Shown here in pieces: positions 17,337 through 27,151 of a stretch of 64,000 nucleotides of DNA. Position numbers and translations under genes: made by a program. Source of the DNA: a bacterium (lineage in GTDB: Bacteria; Bacillota; Clostridia; Oscillospirales; Acutalibacteraceae); the NCBI GenBank assembly GCA_022774755.1, contig JALFLK010000021.1, positions 1 to 64,000 of the forward strand. The letters run 5' to 3'. The first letter of the stretch is position 1; each line of letters starts with the position of its first letter. The notes under the pieces were generated by a model. That model was not told the origin of the DNA. It was given only the letters and a program-made list of their open reading frames with translations, and did not search any database.

Positions 17337-18542
17337 ATGAAAATACTTGTTATCAACGCAGGAAGCTCTTCGCTTAAATTTCAATTAATTGATATGGAAG
17401 ACGAAAAAGTTCTTGCAAAAGGAAACTGCGAAAGAATCGGTACGGACGGCTCATTTATAGGCTATAAGAACGCCAACGGAAAAAACAAAAAAGAGAATGT
17501 ACCTATGCCTGACCATAAGGCGGCGTTTATGCAGGTTAAGGACGCCCTTACAGACTCCGAAATCGGCGTAATCAAAGAGCTCTCCGAGGTTTCCGCAATC
17601 GGACACAGAGTTGTGCAGGGCGGTTCCATTTTTAAAAAATCGGTTATTATTGACGATGGTGTAATCAACAAAATTGAGGAACTCAGCGCACTTGCACCTT
17701 TACATAATATTGCTCATGCTCAGGCTATGAGAGCCTGCGTTGAGGTTTTCGGCAAGGAAACTCCGATGGTTGCTGTTTTTGATACTGCTTTCCATTCCAC
17801 AATGCCTCCAAAAGCATTTATGTACGCTGTTCCTTATGAGTATTACGAAAAATACCAGGTTAGACGCTACGGCTTCCACGGCACATCTCACAGGTATGTC
17901 AGCGCAGAAATGGCAAAGCTTATGGGCAGAAACCCCGAGGACGGACTTAAGCTTATTACCTGTCATATCGGCAACGGTTCTTCCATTTCTGCTGTTAAAA
18001 ACGGCAAATGCGTGGATACAACAATGGGACTTACTCCTCTTGACGGCTTTATGATGGGCACCCGTTCAGGCTCTCTCGACCCGTCGGTTGTAACGTTTAT
18101 CGCAGAAAAAGAGCATTTAACGGCTGAACAAATGACTGAAATGCTCAACAAAAAATCCGGACTTTTAGGAATTTCCGGCATTTCCAGCGACGACAGAGAT
18201 GTTTCTGAGGCAGAAGAACACGGCAACAAGAGAGCACACCTTGCTCACGAAATGCTTTATTATCAGATTGCAAAGAATGTTGCGGCTTTTTACGCTGTTC
18301 TCGGCGGATGCGACGGAATTGTGTTCACCGCAGGCTTAGGCGAAAATCAGCCTCAGCTCAGAGAGATGGTTTGCGAGTATCTTTCCTGCTTCGGCGTTGA
18401 TATTGATAAAGATTTAAATAACAAAACGTGGCACGGAGTTACAGGCACAATTTCCACAGAAAAATCTTCTGCAAGGGTAGAAGTAATCGCAACCAACGAA
18501 GAGCTTGTTATTGCAAGAGATACAAAAGCACTTATAGGCTGA
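17337..18542 (+). CDS. ackA: Acetate kinase
   Basis: 'MKILVINAGSSSLKFQLID', 'GHRVVQGG', 'CHIGNGSSISAVKNGK'. Confidence 0.98.
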   Translation: MKILVINAGSSSLKFQLIDMEDEKVLAKGNCERIGTDGSFIGYKNANGKNKKENVPMPDHKAAFMQVKDALTDSEIGVIKELSEVSAIGHRVVQGGSIFKKSVIIDDGVINKIEELSALAPLHNIAHAQAMRACVEVFGKETPMVAVFDTAFHSTMPPKAFMYAVPYEYYEKYQVRRYGFHGTSHRYVSAEMAKLMGRNPEDGLKLITCHIGNGSSISAVKNGKCVDTTMGLTPLDGFMMGTRSGSLDPSVVTFIAEKEHLTAEQMTEMLNKKSGLLGISGISSDDRDVSEAEEHGNKRAHLAHEMLYYQIAKNVAAFYAVLGGCDGIVFTAGLGENQPQLREMVCEYLSCFGVDIDKDLNNKTWHGVTGTISTEKSSARVEVIATNEELVIARDTKALIG

Positions 18543-18623
18543 TTTCTTGCGGCTTGTTTAAATTTATAATAATTCATTGTGGGGAATACAGCTTAGTATT
18601 TCCCACGTTTTTTAGGGGTAATA

Positions 18624-19370
18624 ATGAAAAACGAAAAATCATCTGCAAATAAAACCATATCCGACGAAGAATATCTTGCCTGTGAAAGACAATGGGTGTT
18701 CCTAATACTAATGCTTGTAGCGGGATTTTACGGTGCCTATACTTTTTCTGTAAGGGGCGGAGTCTTTTGCAACGCACAAACAGCCAACTTTGTTATGATG
18801 GCAATGTCTCTGGGAAAGGGTGAGTGGTTACATGCTCTGTACTATTTCATACCAATGTCGGCTTATCTGCTGGGAACAATGGTATCAGAGGGTATTTCCG
18901 GCAAAATCAAACGCACGGGGTTTATCAGATGGGATACATTGCTTATACTTATCGAAATCATTGCAGTAGTGATTTTGGGCTTTATACCCGAGTCAGCGCC
19001 CTATCAGATTTCTCAGGTGACTATAAACTTTATTTGCTCTATGCAGTATAACACCTTCAGGCAAGCCAACGGAATCCCCATGGCGACTACATTCTGCACC
19101 AACCATCTCCGCCAGGTGGGAGTAGCAATAGTTAAGCTGATAAAAAAAGACGGGGATATGGGTTTTCAAAAGACCAAACTGATTAACCACAGCCTTATGA
19201 TAGGCGTATTTGTATTAGGCGGAATTTTTTCATCATTTTTGTGTATGTTCTTTTTAGGAAAGGCAATATGGGGCGCACTTATTCCTTTGGGATTTGTGTT
19301 TTTCAAGCTTTTGTATGCCGATTTAAAAAAGGAACATGATTATATTGACCGCACTCCCCACGGTCATTGA
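18624..19370 (+). CDS. YoaK family (DUF1275) membrane protein
   Basis: 'GFYGAYTFSVRGGVFCNAQTANFVMMAMSLGKGEW' plus transmembrane segments. Confidence 0.85.
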   Translation: MKNEKSSANKTISDEEYLACERQWVFLILMLVAGFYGAYTFSVRGGVFCNAQTANFVMMAMSLGKGEWLHALYYFIPMSAYLLGTMVSEGISGKIKRTGFIRWDTLLILIEIIAVVILGFIPESAPYQISQVTINFICSMQYNTFRQANGIPMATTFCTNHLRQVGVAIVKLIKKDGDMGFQKTKLINHSLMIGVFVLGGIFSSFLCMFFLGKAIWGALIPLGFVFFKLLYADLKKEHDYIDRTPHGH

Positions 19371-19387
19371 TACAACTTTTATAAAAA

Positions 19388-19414
19388 GCTCCGACGGCAT
19401 TTTGCCCTCGGAGC
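19388..19414. terminator. Terminator hairpin between convergent genes
   Basis: GCTCCGA...TCGGAGC. Confidence 0.65.
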
Positions 19415-19444
19415 CTTTAAAATCTAAGTCTTATTCTGTAAGTC

Positions 19445-19696
19445 TCATCCTGCGGAATGATGAACGGTGGTTTCGTCTGTTTCGTCGTCTCTGAACAAAA
19501 TTGAAATGCACCATATGGCGGCAAGTCCCACAAGTACAAAGATTATTCGGCTTAATACCGAGTCTGTACCGCCAAACAGCCAGGATACAACGTCAAACTG
19601 AAAAATACCGATGCATCCCCAGTTAAGACCGCCGATAATTAAAATCGTCAATGCAATTTTATCAAGCATACTAAACCTCCTTATAGTTTGCTTCAA
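19445..19696 (-). CDS. DUF378 domain-containing protein
   Basis: 'MLDKIALTILIIGGLNWGCIGIFQFDVVSWLFGG'. Confidence 0.88.
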   Translation of the reverse strand: MKQTIRRFSMLDKIALTILIIGGLNWGCIGIFQFDVVSWLFGGTDSVLSRIIFVLVGLAAIWCISILFRDDETDETTVHHSAG

Positions 19697-19726
19697 TAAA
19701 AGTGTTGACGATTTTCAAGATATTAT

Positions 19727-20104
19727 TCACATAAAAAATAAACTGAAAATAAGGAAAATTATTCCAAAACCGAGTACAACATAAGATATAATTCTTGTTT
19801 GTTTGACTGCTTTTTCAATTTTTTGTTTTTCAATCATTCCTTCCGTGGGAAACGGAAGAAAGAACAGAAGCAGCGCAAGTATCAGACAGCTTGTAACAAC
19901 AGCTATTGTTCCGGCTGTTTTTAAAAACGAAAAAACAAATATACCTATTCCTATTGCCAAAACGCACACGGCGCACAGCACGGAAAACACACCGGTAAAT
20001 CGTTCTCTTTTCTCATAAAACTGATTTGCCTTATATTGACATTCCTCACTGCAGTATTGCTCAAAATAAGATATTTCCTTTCCGCAGTAATTGCATTTTT
20101 TCAT
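19727..20104 (-). CDS. Zinc-ribbon membrane protein
   Basis: 'MKKCNYCGKEISYFEQYCSEECQYKANQFYEK' then transmembrane segments. Confidence 0.65.
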   Translation of the reverse strand: MKKCNYCGKEISYFEQYCSEECQYKANQFYEKRERFTGVFSVLCAVCVLAIGIGIFVFSFLKTAGTIAVVTSCLILALLLFFLPFPTEGMIEKQKIEKAVKQTRIISYVVLGFGIIFLIFSLFFM

Positions 20105-20318
20105 CTAATATCACCGTACATTCTGAATATTTTTAACATATAATATACCATATGTTTTTTTATGTCAATAAACAAAAAATCGCTGTTGTAATAAATTAAC
20201 AAATTGCATTGTCTGCTTTTGTAATAATTATAGAATTGGTAATAATTTATCATAAATAATTGACAGAGTTTCTAATATATGGTAAAATCAAATTACCAAA
20301 TAAACAGGGGGTTTTATA

Positions 20319-20675
20319 ATGACAAACAGAAATATTGGATTGTGCATAGTGCTGTCCATCATAACCTGCGGTATTTACGGCCTTTATTGGTTTGTTGTGC
20401 TGACAAATGAAGCTAATAATGCTTCCGGCCATTCACAGGACGGAACATCAGGCGGTATGGCTTTACTGCTCACCATTGTCACCTGCGGTGTTTACGGTAT
20501 CTATTGGGCTTATAAAATGGGCGAGAAAGTTTCCGAAGCAAAAGCCGCCAGAGGACTTGTTGCTGACTCTAATATGTCCGTGATTTTCCTTGTCCTCAGC
20601 ATTTTCGGCCTTAGTATTATCGTTGAGGCTCTTGTTCAGAATGAGCTTAATAAAATGGTTGACACTCAGGCTTAA
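20319..20675 (+). CDS. DUF4234 domain-containing membrane protein
   Basis: 'MTNRNIGLCIVLSIITCGIYGLYWFVVLTNEAN', repeated 'TCGVYGIYW'. Confidence 0.85.
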   Translation: MTNRNIGLCIVLSIITCGIYGLYWFVVLTNEANNASGHSQDGTSGGMALLLTIVTCGVYGIYWAYKMGEKVSEAKAARGLVADSNMSVIFLVLSIFGLSIIVEALVQNELNKMVDTQA

Positions 20676-20678
20676 TTT

Positions 20679-21074
20679 ATGAAATTAAGAATAAAGAAAC
20701 TTACCTTGGCTGCGGTTATTTTAATCGCAGCCGGTCTTTTATATTTAGCAGTAAATAAGTTAACAGGTTTTGCAATTCCCTGCGTTTTTCATCTTGTAAC
20801 CGGACTGTATTGTCCGGGGTGCGGAGTTACGGGAATGATTATTTCATTACTGCATTTTGATTTTCTCGGTGCGTTTAAGCACAATGTTGCAATTATAACT
20901 GCGCTTCCTGCTTTGCTTTATTTGTTCATAGCTGCCCTTGTGCGATATATTAAAACAGGACAAACTACCCTTACAAGATTTCAGAATATTTTGCTTTATA
21001 TATTGATTGGATATTTTATTGTATTTGCGGTTTTGCGCAATATTCCTTACTTTGATTTTCTTGCACCTTACTGA
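20679..21074 (+). CDS. DUF2752 domain-containing membrane protein
   Basis: 'FAIPCVFHLVTGLYCPGCGVTGMIISLLHFDFLGAFKHNVAI'. Confidence 0.88.
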   Translation: MKLRIKKLTLAAVILIAAGLLYLAVNKLTGFAIPCVFHLVTGLYCPGCGVTGMIISLLHFDFLGAFKHNVAIITALPALLYLFIAALVRYIKTGQTTLTRFQNILLYILIGYFIVFAVLRNIPYFDFLAPY

Positions 21075-21186
21075 TTACACTAAAATCCAATTAAAATTCA
21101 GGCAGATTTGTTGCCTGCAATAGCTGATAATAAATATTACGGACATAATTATATATTATAAAAAACTGATATAATAACTATTATAA

Positions 21187-21220
21187 AAACTCCGAAAGAC
21201 TGCGCTTTCGGAGTTTTTTA
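21187..21220. terminator. Intrinsic terminator
   Basis: AAACTCCGAAAG...CTTTCGGAGTTT plus T tract. Confidence 0.8.
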
Positions 21221-21259
21221 TCGTTTAGTAAGAAATAAATCTTGCTTATGGGAAAAGCA

Positions 21260-23260
21260 TTATCTGTAACCCTTTTTCTCCATTACCGATACAATCGTAT
21301 CTTTATTAGCTCGTTCATATTTATTGAAAACACTCTCGTCAAAATCGGAGGGGCTTACAGTTCCGCTGTACCAGGTCTTTGAGTTGAAATAATCTGCAAT
21401 ATACGGTGTAGTAAAGATTCTTCCGTGTCTTGCGTACAACTCGTTGACTGCCAAAGTCAAAGTCCTTTCATCCATATCTTCAAGCTCGCTTGAATCAATA
21501 TATCTTGAGTCTGTACCGTCAATTACGTAGTCAGATGATTTTTCCGAGGAATTACTTGACGAATAGTTGCTCTCTGCGCTTGTTTCGTCAGGTCTTGAGC
21601 CAAGCGAAATAACAACCGAAACAGTTGAGCCCGGCTGTACCGATTCGCCCTCGGAGGGAGTAACGCTTATTACCGTGTTGTAATCGTAATAGTCACTGTA
21701 AGCGTAATAATCAATGCTTACCGAAAGCCCCGCATAGGCAAATTCATCCATAGCTCGTGAGTAATCCATACCTGCTACATTGGGAACAATTACGATTTCC
21801 GGCGCTTTTGTGGGAGCCTCCGTAGGCGGAGCCGTTGTCAAAGGAGCCGGAGTAGGCGCCTGGGTTGTTTCTTCTGTTGTTTCTTCGGTGGTTTCCTGAT
21901 TTGCTCCGGGGAGTATTCCGCCGAACATATCGTTATTGATGGCAAAAAATACTGCGCCGCCGATAATTCCCAAAACAAGAATAATTGCAATAATTATCAG
22001 GGCGGTTTTGCCTTTTCCTTTAGATTTTATTTCTTCATCTTCTGAGTAGTATTCTTCGCCGCTGTCTAAAATCTCTTTGCCGGGAGTAAATGCAACGGTA
22101 GCCTGACTGTTAATATCCTGGCTGTCTTCCGTAATGTCAAAATTGTCTTCATCATCTTCAAAGGCGTCAATGTCCTTGCCTTTAAGTGCGTCATCGTCTG
22201 AAATAACATTGTAATCATCAGCGATAATGTCTGAATTTCCGTCTGTGAATATGTCGCCGTTATTGCTGTCGGCTTCTGAACTATGGTTTGATTTACCGGG
22301 AAATACTGCGCCGGTGCCTGAGCCCGGCTTACAGGATAATACGGCGTTTTTAAATGAAGATGCGTCCATCCACCTTGATTCGGGAGAAAACTGACAGGCA
22401 ATAAGTATTACTTTGGATATTTCGCCGTCTGCGTCGCTTGGAGCAGGGAACGGCACGCCTTTAATTCTTTTAAGGATAGCCTCATTCTTCTCTTCTGGGG
22501 TTGAATCCTCTTTTACAAAAGGCTCTCTGTTGCCGTTAAACAGCGTGTAAAGCAACAATCCCAGGGAATAGATGTCGGCGGTTTTTTCGGCTTTTTTGTT
22601 TTCCTGAAGCTCGGGCGCCATAAAAGCAACCGTTTCTTTTACAGCCCTTTTGTTTACAACGCTGTCGGGCTTTTTTGAAATGCCGAAGTCGGCGAGGAGA
22701 TAGTTGCCCTTATCGTCTTTAAAAATATTGTTAGGCTTAATATCGCCGTGGAAAATTCCTCTTTTTTCCAAGTCTTCAAGACCCGAACAAATATCGGAGG
22801 CAAGTTTTAGCTTTTCTTCTGTATTAAGCTCACCCTTGCTTAAAATATCGGAAAGGCTTTCCAAATAAGGCATACGAATAAATATGTCGTAGCCCTGTTT
22901 GTCGTCCTTTTCATAAACAACGTGTTCCTCATAAATCAAAAGGTTCTTAGACCTTGTAAAGGAGTAGTTTGTTTCAATTTCATCAAGAATTTGATTGAGA
23001 GCTTTTTCTTTCGGAGATACCTCATCGTCACTTTCGGTTTCAGTAACCTCTGAATTTTCCGTTAAATTCCCCTCAAAAACATCTTCAATTTTTTTGGTGT
23101 TGTCGGGAACTTCAACTTCAATGTATTTTACGGCACCGAAAACTTCTTTTCCGTTTTCAACAGACCTGATTTTGTAAACAGTTCCGTAAAGACCGGAGCC
23201 GATTTCTTCTAAAATTTCCCACTTGTCCCAAAGGGGAGAAAAGCTTTTTATATTGAACAA
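21260..23260 (-). CDS. Membrane Ser/Thr protein kinase with one PASTA domain and a C-terminal YARHG domain
   Basis: 'LEEIGSGLYGTVYKI', 'HGDIKPNNIFKDDKGNYLLADFGIS', TM 'TALIIIAIILVLGIIGGAVFF', PASTA 'VPNVAGMDYSRAMDEFAYAGL', 'NELYARHGRIF'. TTG start at 23260 preceded by ggaggtaag. Confidence 0.88.
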   Translation of the reverse strand: MFNIKSFSPLWDKWEILEEIGSGLYGTVYKIRSVENGKEVFGAVKYIEVEVPDNTKKIEDVFEGNLTENSEVTETESDDEVSPKEKALNQILDEIETNYSFTRSKNLLIYEEHVVYEKDDKQGYDIFIRMPYLESLSDILSKGELNTEEKLKLASDICSGLEDLEKRGIFHGDIKPNNIFKDDKGNYLLADFGISKKPDSVVNKRAVKETVAFMAPELQENKKAEKTADIYSLGLLLYTLFNGNREPFVKEDSTPEEKNEAILKRIKGVPFPAPSDADGEISKVILIACQFSPESRWMDASSFKNAVLSCKPGSGTGAVFPGKSNHSSEADSNNGDIFTDGNSDIIADDYNVISDDDALKGKDIDAFEDDEDNFDITEDSQDINSQATVAFTPGKEILDSGEEYYSEDEEIKSKGKGKTALIIIAIILVLGIIGGAVFFAINNDMFGGILPGANQETTEETTEETTQAPTPAPLTTAPPTEAPTKAPEIVIVPNVAGMDYSRAMDEFAYAGLSVSIDYYAYSDYYDYNTVISVTPSEGESVQPGSTVSVVISLGSRPDETSAESNYSSSNSSEKSSDYVIDGTDSRYIDSSELEDMDERTLTLAVNELYARHGRIFTTPYIADYFNSKTWYSGTVSPSDFDESVFNKYERANKDTIVSVMEKKGYR

Positions 23261-23567
23261 TGTACTTACCTCCTGTGTGATGATAATCGGCTGTAATAAC
23301 AACAGCGTCACTTATGTTTACATTAAATACCATTATGTACATTATATCATAAATTGTCAATTATACAATATATATGTCAAAACCGTTACGGAAATTACGC
23401 ATTTTTAAGTTTTGCATTAAGGGCAACAAACCTTTTAATACAGGTGTATTTTTCGTGAGAGGTAAAGGTTCAATTTTGTATATATCATAAATGGTTTTTT
23501 ATTGTGCTGTTTTTATGATACTCTCAAAATATTCTCAAAAAATTTTTTGTAAAAGTTAAAATAACTG

Positions 23568-23627
23568 TTGACAATTAAATATCATATGCGTATAATTGTG
23601 CTGTAGTTAATTAGTTGACTAACTAAC
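23568..23627 (+). promoter_or_regulatory. Promoter and GntR-type operator of the ABC operon
   Basis: TTGACA 23568-23573, 17 nt, TATAAT 23591-23596; near-perfect palindrome gttaattagt-tg-actaactaac 23606-23627. Confidence 0.75.
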
Positions 23628-23650
23628 CAAATGACAAAGGAGGTATATCA

Positions 23651-24025
23651 TTGAATATAAATGCAGACATTGATAAACCGATTTTTCAGCAAATAAGAGA
23701 AGGGATAGAAGACGCCATAATTTTGGGAGCTTTTCCCGAGGGTAGTCAGATACCTTCCATTACTGAAATATCGGTAAATTACAAAATAAATCCTGCAACT
23801 GCTCTTAAGGGTGTTAACCTTCTTGTGGAAGAAAATATTGTTTATAAAAAACGGGGTGTAGGTATGTTTGTGTGCGACGGCGCAGTTGACAGACTGATGG
23901 AAAACCGAAGAAAGGAATTTTATGATAAATATGTTTCTTCACTAATCAGCGAGGCAAAAAAGCTTAAATTATCAGAACAGGATATTAAACAAATGATTGA
24001 AAGGGGTTTTGGCAGTGAGTATTGA
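23651..24025 (+). CDS. GntR family transcriptional regulator (YtrA-like)
   Basis: 'DKPIFQQIREGIEDAIILGAFPEGSQIPSITEISVNYKINPATALKGVNLLVEENIVYKKRGVGMFV'. Confidence 0.92.
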   Translation: MNINADIDKPIFQQIREGIEDAIILGAFPEGSQIPSITEISVNYKINPATALKGVNLLVEENIVYKKRGVGMFVCDGAVDRLMENRRKEFYDKYVSSLISEAKKLKLSEQDIKQMIERGFGSEY

Positions 24026-24872
24026 GATAAAAGGCTTAACTAAACAGTACGGCGAAACGACTGCTCTTGACAATGTAACGCTTAAATTTGAAAACAACAA
24101 AATATACGGTCTTTTGGGCAGAAACGGAGCAGGAAAATCTACTCTGCTTAATATTATTACAAACAGAATTTTTACAACCTCCGGCGAGGTTTTAGTAGAT
24201 GGCGAAAATGTACGGGAGAACGACAGGGCGATTTCAAAAATCTATTTAATGAGCGAAAAAACTCTTTATCCGGGCGATATGAGAATAAATAATGTTTTCA
24301 AGTGGAGTAAAAAGTTTTATCCCGATTTTGACGAAAAAAGAGCATTTGAGCTTGCAGAGCTTTTTGAGCTTAACACAAACAAAAAGGTTAAACAGCTTTC
24401 GACGGGCTTTACTTCAATTTTTAAGTTGATAGTTGCACTTTGCGTTAATACTCCATATATTTTCCTTGATGAGCCTGTGCTGGGGCTTGATGCAAACAAT
24501 CGTGAGCTCTTCTATAAACTTCTGATTGAAAAATATTCCGAGGAGCCCTTCACGGTTGTAATTTCAACTCATCTGATTGAAGAAATTTCGACATTAATCG
24601 AGCAGGCAATAATTATTGAAAGCGGTAAAATCCTTGTAAATACCTCGAGAGAAGAGCTTTTACAGTCCGGCTATTCCGTGTCCGGCAAAGCCGTCTATGT
24701 AGATAATTATATTTCCGGAAAAGAAATTATCGGCGAGGATACTTTAGGCGGACTTAAAACGGCGTATGTTATGGGTAAGCCCCAGGCAGATATGCCGGAA
24801 AGTCTTGAGGTAACTGCTCTTGATTTACAAAAGCTGTTTGTTAAGCTTACAAATGCAAAGGAGGGAAAATAA
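24015..24872 (+). CDS. ABC transporter ATP-binding protein
   Basis: 'GLLGRNGAGKSTLLNIITN', 'LSTGFTSIFKLIVALCVNTPYIFLDEPVLGLDAN'; GTG start at 24015. Confidence 0.92.
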   Translation: MSIEIKGLTKQYGETTALDNVTLKFENNKIYGLLGRNGAGKSTLLNIITNRIFTTSGEVLVDGENVRENDRAISKIYLMSEKTLYPGDMRINNVFKWSKKFYPDFDEKRAFELAELFELNTNKKVKQLSTGFTSIFKLIVALCVNTPYIFLDEPVLGLDANNRELFYKLLIEKYSEEPFTVVISTHLIEEISTLIEQAIIIESGKILVNTSREELLQSGYSVSGKAVYVDNYISGKEIIGEDTLGGLKTAYVMGKPQADMPESLEVTALDLQKLFVKLTNAKEGK

Positions 24873-25633
24873 TGAGACTTAGAAACTCTTATTTATATCA
24901 GTTAAAAGGAAGCTTAAAACCAATTACTATTTTTTATTCAATTTTTATATTGCTGACAGTTGTGTCTTCAATATCCGCTTTTTTTGCTAAAGATTCGATT
25001 TTTCAAATGTCAGGTTGGGATTTTGGGATTTTAATTTTTATGTTTATAATGGGATGTGCTTGTTTTAACGAAGATTTTCCGATGCATCTGCAAAATTCCG
25101 TTTCAAGAAAAACGTATTTTACCGCAAAGCTGTTATCCGTATTCAGCAGTTCAGCAATTATGACGGCGCTTTATGCGGCGTTTACACTGTTGATTCATTG
25201 GATTTTTCAATATTTACTTAGCAATTTTACAGTGTTTGAAATAACTTCCGTATTTGAAATGCTGTATTTCGGCGGTGAGGGGATTTTCAGCTTTTCTATG
25301 TATTTATGGACCGCTTTGCTTATATTTACTTCGGCTGTGTTTGTTAATATGCTGGGAATGTTTATATCGGGTGTGTTTTACAGAACAGGAAAACTTACGA
25401 GAATACTGTTAGCCGCAGGTATTCCACTGTTCTTTATTATGATTTTTCCCATGGTTGATTACACATTCTTCGGGAGAACATTGTATGCAGAGGTATTTAA
25501 GTTTATAGGAAATGTATTCGGAATTTTCGAGAAGACTCCATGGAAAGCCACAGTTTCTTTCGGCGTTTTGTTTGCTGTTTCAACTGTTGCAGCTTGGCTT
25601 GTAATCAGAAAAGCCCCGATAAAAAATAAATAA
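24872..25633 (+). CDS. ABC transporter permease
   Basis: Multi-TM protein translationally adjacent to the ABC ATPase. Confidence 0.75.
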   Translation: MRLRNSYLYQLKGSLKPITIFYSIFILLTVVSSISAFFAKDSIFQMSGWDFGILIFMFIMGCACFNEDFPMHLQNSVSRKTYFTAKLLSVFSSSAIMTALYAAFTLLIHWIFQYLLSNFTVFEITSVFEMLYFGGEGIFSFSMYLWTALLIFTSAVFVNMLGMFISGVFYRTGKLTRILLAAGIPLFFIMIFPMVDYTFFGRTLYAEVFKFIGNVFGIFEKTPWKATVSFGVLFAVSTVAAWLVIRKAPIKNK

Positions 25634-25649
25634 TCCGACGCTGAACATT

Positions 25650-25688
25650 AAGAAAGGGCGGTCTTGCGTGACTGTCCTTTCTTTTTTG
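25650..25688 (+). terminator. Intrinsic terminator of the ABC operon
   Basis: AAGAAAGG...CCTTTCTT plus T tract. Confidence 0.65.
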
Positions 25689-25878
25689 TAAAAATCCTTT
25701 TATATATGCAATTAGGCTGATGAATTTTAAGAAAAGAATTTTATATCAGAAGTAAAAACACTTGTTTATTAGAAAATATTGCCTTTTTCCTTAAATGTTG
25801 TTATAATCATCTTATTGCAAAGGACAATAATAAAAGATATTGTCTTCTTTTTTAGTCAATCTGAAAGGATATGAAAAT

Positions 25879-27147
25879 ATGGAACCTCTGAAAAGAGAAA
25901 AAATCGGCGACGGAGCGCATTTTAATTCAGTCAGCGTCAGTCGGTTTAAGACTATGAAAATTACTGTTTCGGCGTATGTTCCGGCAAGCAAAGACACCGC
26001 TTCAGAGTATGCTCTGCTTAGCGATATTTTAACACGCAGTACAAAAGATTATCCGACCCTCTCGCTGCTTGAAAAAAAGCTTTTGTCGCTGTATGGCGCA
26101 GAGCTTTCCTCCGAAGTTAAAATTTTCGGAGATATGCAGGTTATCAGCCTTACTGCGTCAGGGCTTGACGAAAGATATGCTTTTGACAATACGGCAATAG
26201 CCTCGGAATTGTCGGCGATATTATGCGGCGCCCTGTTTGAGCCAAACGTAAACAACGGCGCATTTGATTCTGAAGAGCTTAATCAGAGCAAAAGGCAGAT
26301 TTATGATTCAATAGACGCAGAGTTCAGCGATAAAAGGACCTATTCGGTGTCTAAATGCGTAGAAATTATGTGCAGTGATTCTCCGGCCGGGGTGAATCGC
26401 CTGGGTGATAAAGAAAGTATAAAAAAGGTTACGGAAAAGAGTCTTTACAGCGCTTGGTGCAGATTGCTGAAAACAGCCCGTTTTGAGATTATGTATGTGG
26501 CTGATACAGATTCTGAAAATGCAAAGAAGATTTTTTTCGAGCATTTTAATTCCGTGGAGCGCAAGCCTGCTGAATTAAAAACCCGGCTGTTTACAGCAGA
26601 GGGAAATATAAAAGAGGTAACGGAAGAAATGGAGCTTGCCCAGTCAAAGCTTGTTATGGGATTTGAAACGGGCTTAAACTCCGAGTACGAAAATTATCCG
26701 CAGATGATGCTTTTGTCAGCGGTTTTAGGCGGAACGCCCAGCTCAAAGCTGTTTATGAATGTGAGAGAAAAGCAGAGCCTGTGCTATTATTGCATCTCAA
26801 GATATAACAGAATAAAAGGCTATATGATTATTGAAAGCGGCGTAGAAACAGCTAATCTTGAAAAAGCCCGCTGTTCAATATTGGAACAGCTTCAGCAGTT
26901 AAAGGACGGCAATATTACTGATTTCGAAATAAGCGCCGCAAAGCTTGCCATGACAAACAGTTTTAGGTCTGTGGGCGATACGGTTTCCGGAATAGAGTCC
27001 TGGTATCTTTCAAGGATAACTGAGGACAAAATTTCAACTCCGGAAGAAACTGCAAAGCAGATTAACGCAGTTACAAAGGAACAGCTTGTTTCTCTTGCAC
27101 AAAGAATTAAGCTTGACACCGTTTACACCCTAAAAAGTAAGGAATGA
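25879..27147 (+). CDS. M16 family peptidase-like protein without HxxEH (YfmF-like)
   Basis: M16 fold segments, no HxxEH, paired with an active M16 gene; ATG 25879 has RBS gaaagga. Confidence 0.82.
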   Translation: MEPLKREKIGDGAHFNSVSVSRFKTMKITVSAYVPASKDTASEYALLSDILTRSTKDYPTLSLLEKKLLSLYGAELSSEVKIFGDMQVISLTASGLDERYAFDNTAIASELSAILCGALFEPNVNNGAFDSEELNQSKRQIYDSIDAEFSDKRTYSVSKCVEIMCSDSPAGVNRLGDKESIKKVTEKSLYSAWCRLLKTARFEIMYVADTDSENAKKIFFEHFNSVERKPAELKTRLFTAEGNIKEVTEEMELAQSKLVMGFETGLNSEYENYPQMMLLSAVLGGTPSSKLFMNVREKQSLCYYCISRYNRIKGYMIIESGVETANLEKARCSILEQLQQLKDGNITDFEISAAKLAMTNSFRSVGDTVSGIESWYLSRITEDKISTPEETAKQINAVTKEQLVSLAQRIKLDTVYTLKSKE

Positions 27148-27151
27148 TATT

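Noticed and set aside
25879-27147. M16 peptidase lacking HxxEH as a degenerate pseudogene
   Set aside because: Known arrangement: inactive YfmF-like subunit paired with the active YfmH-like one; the frame is intact.
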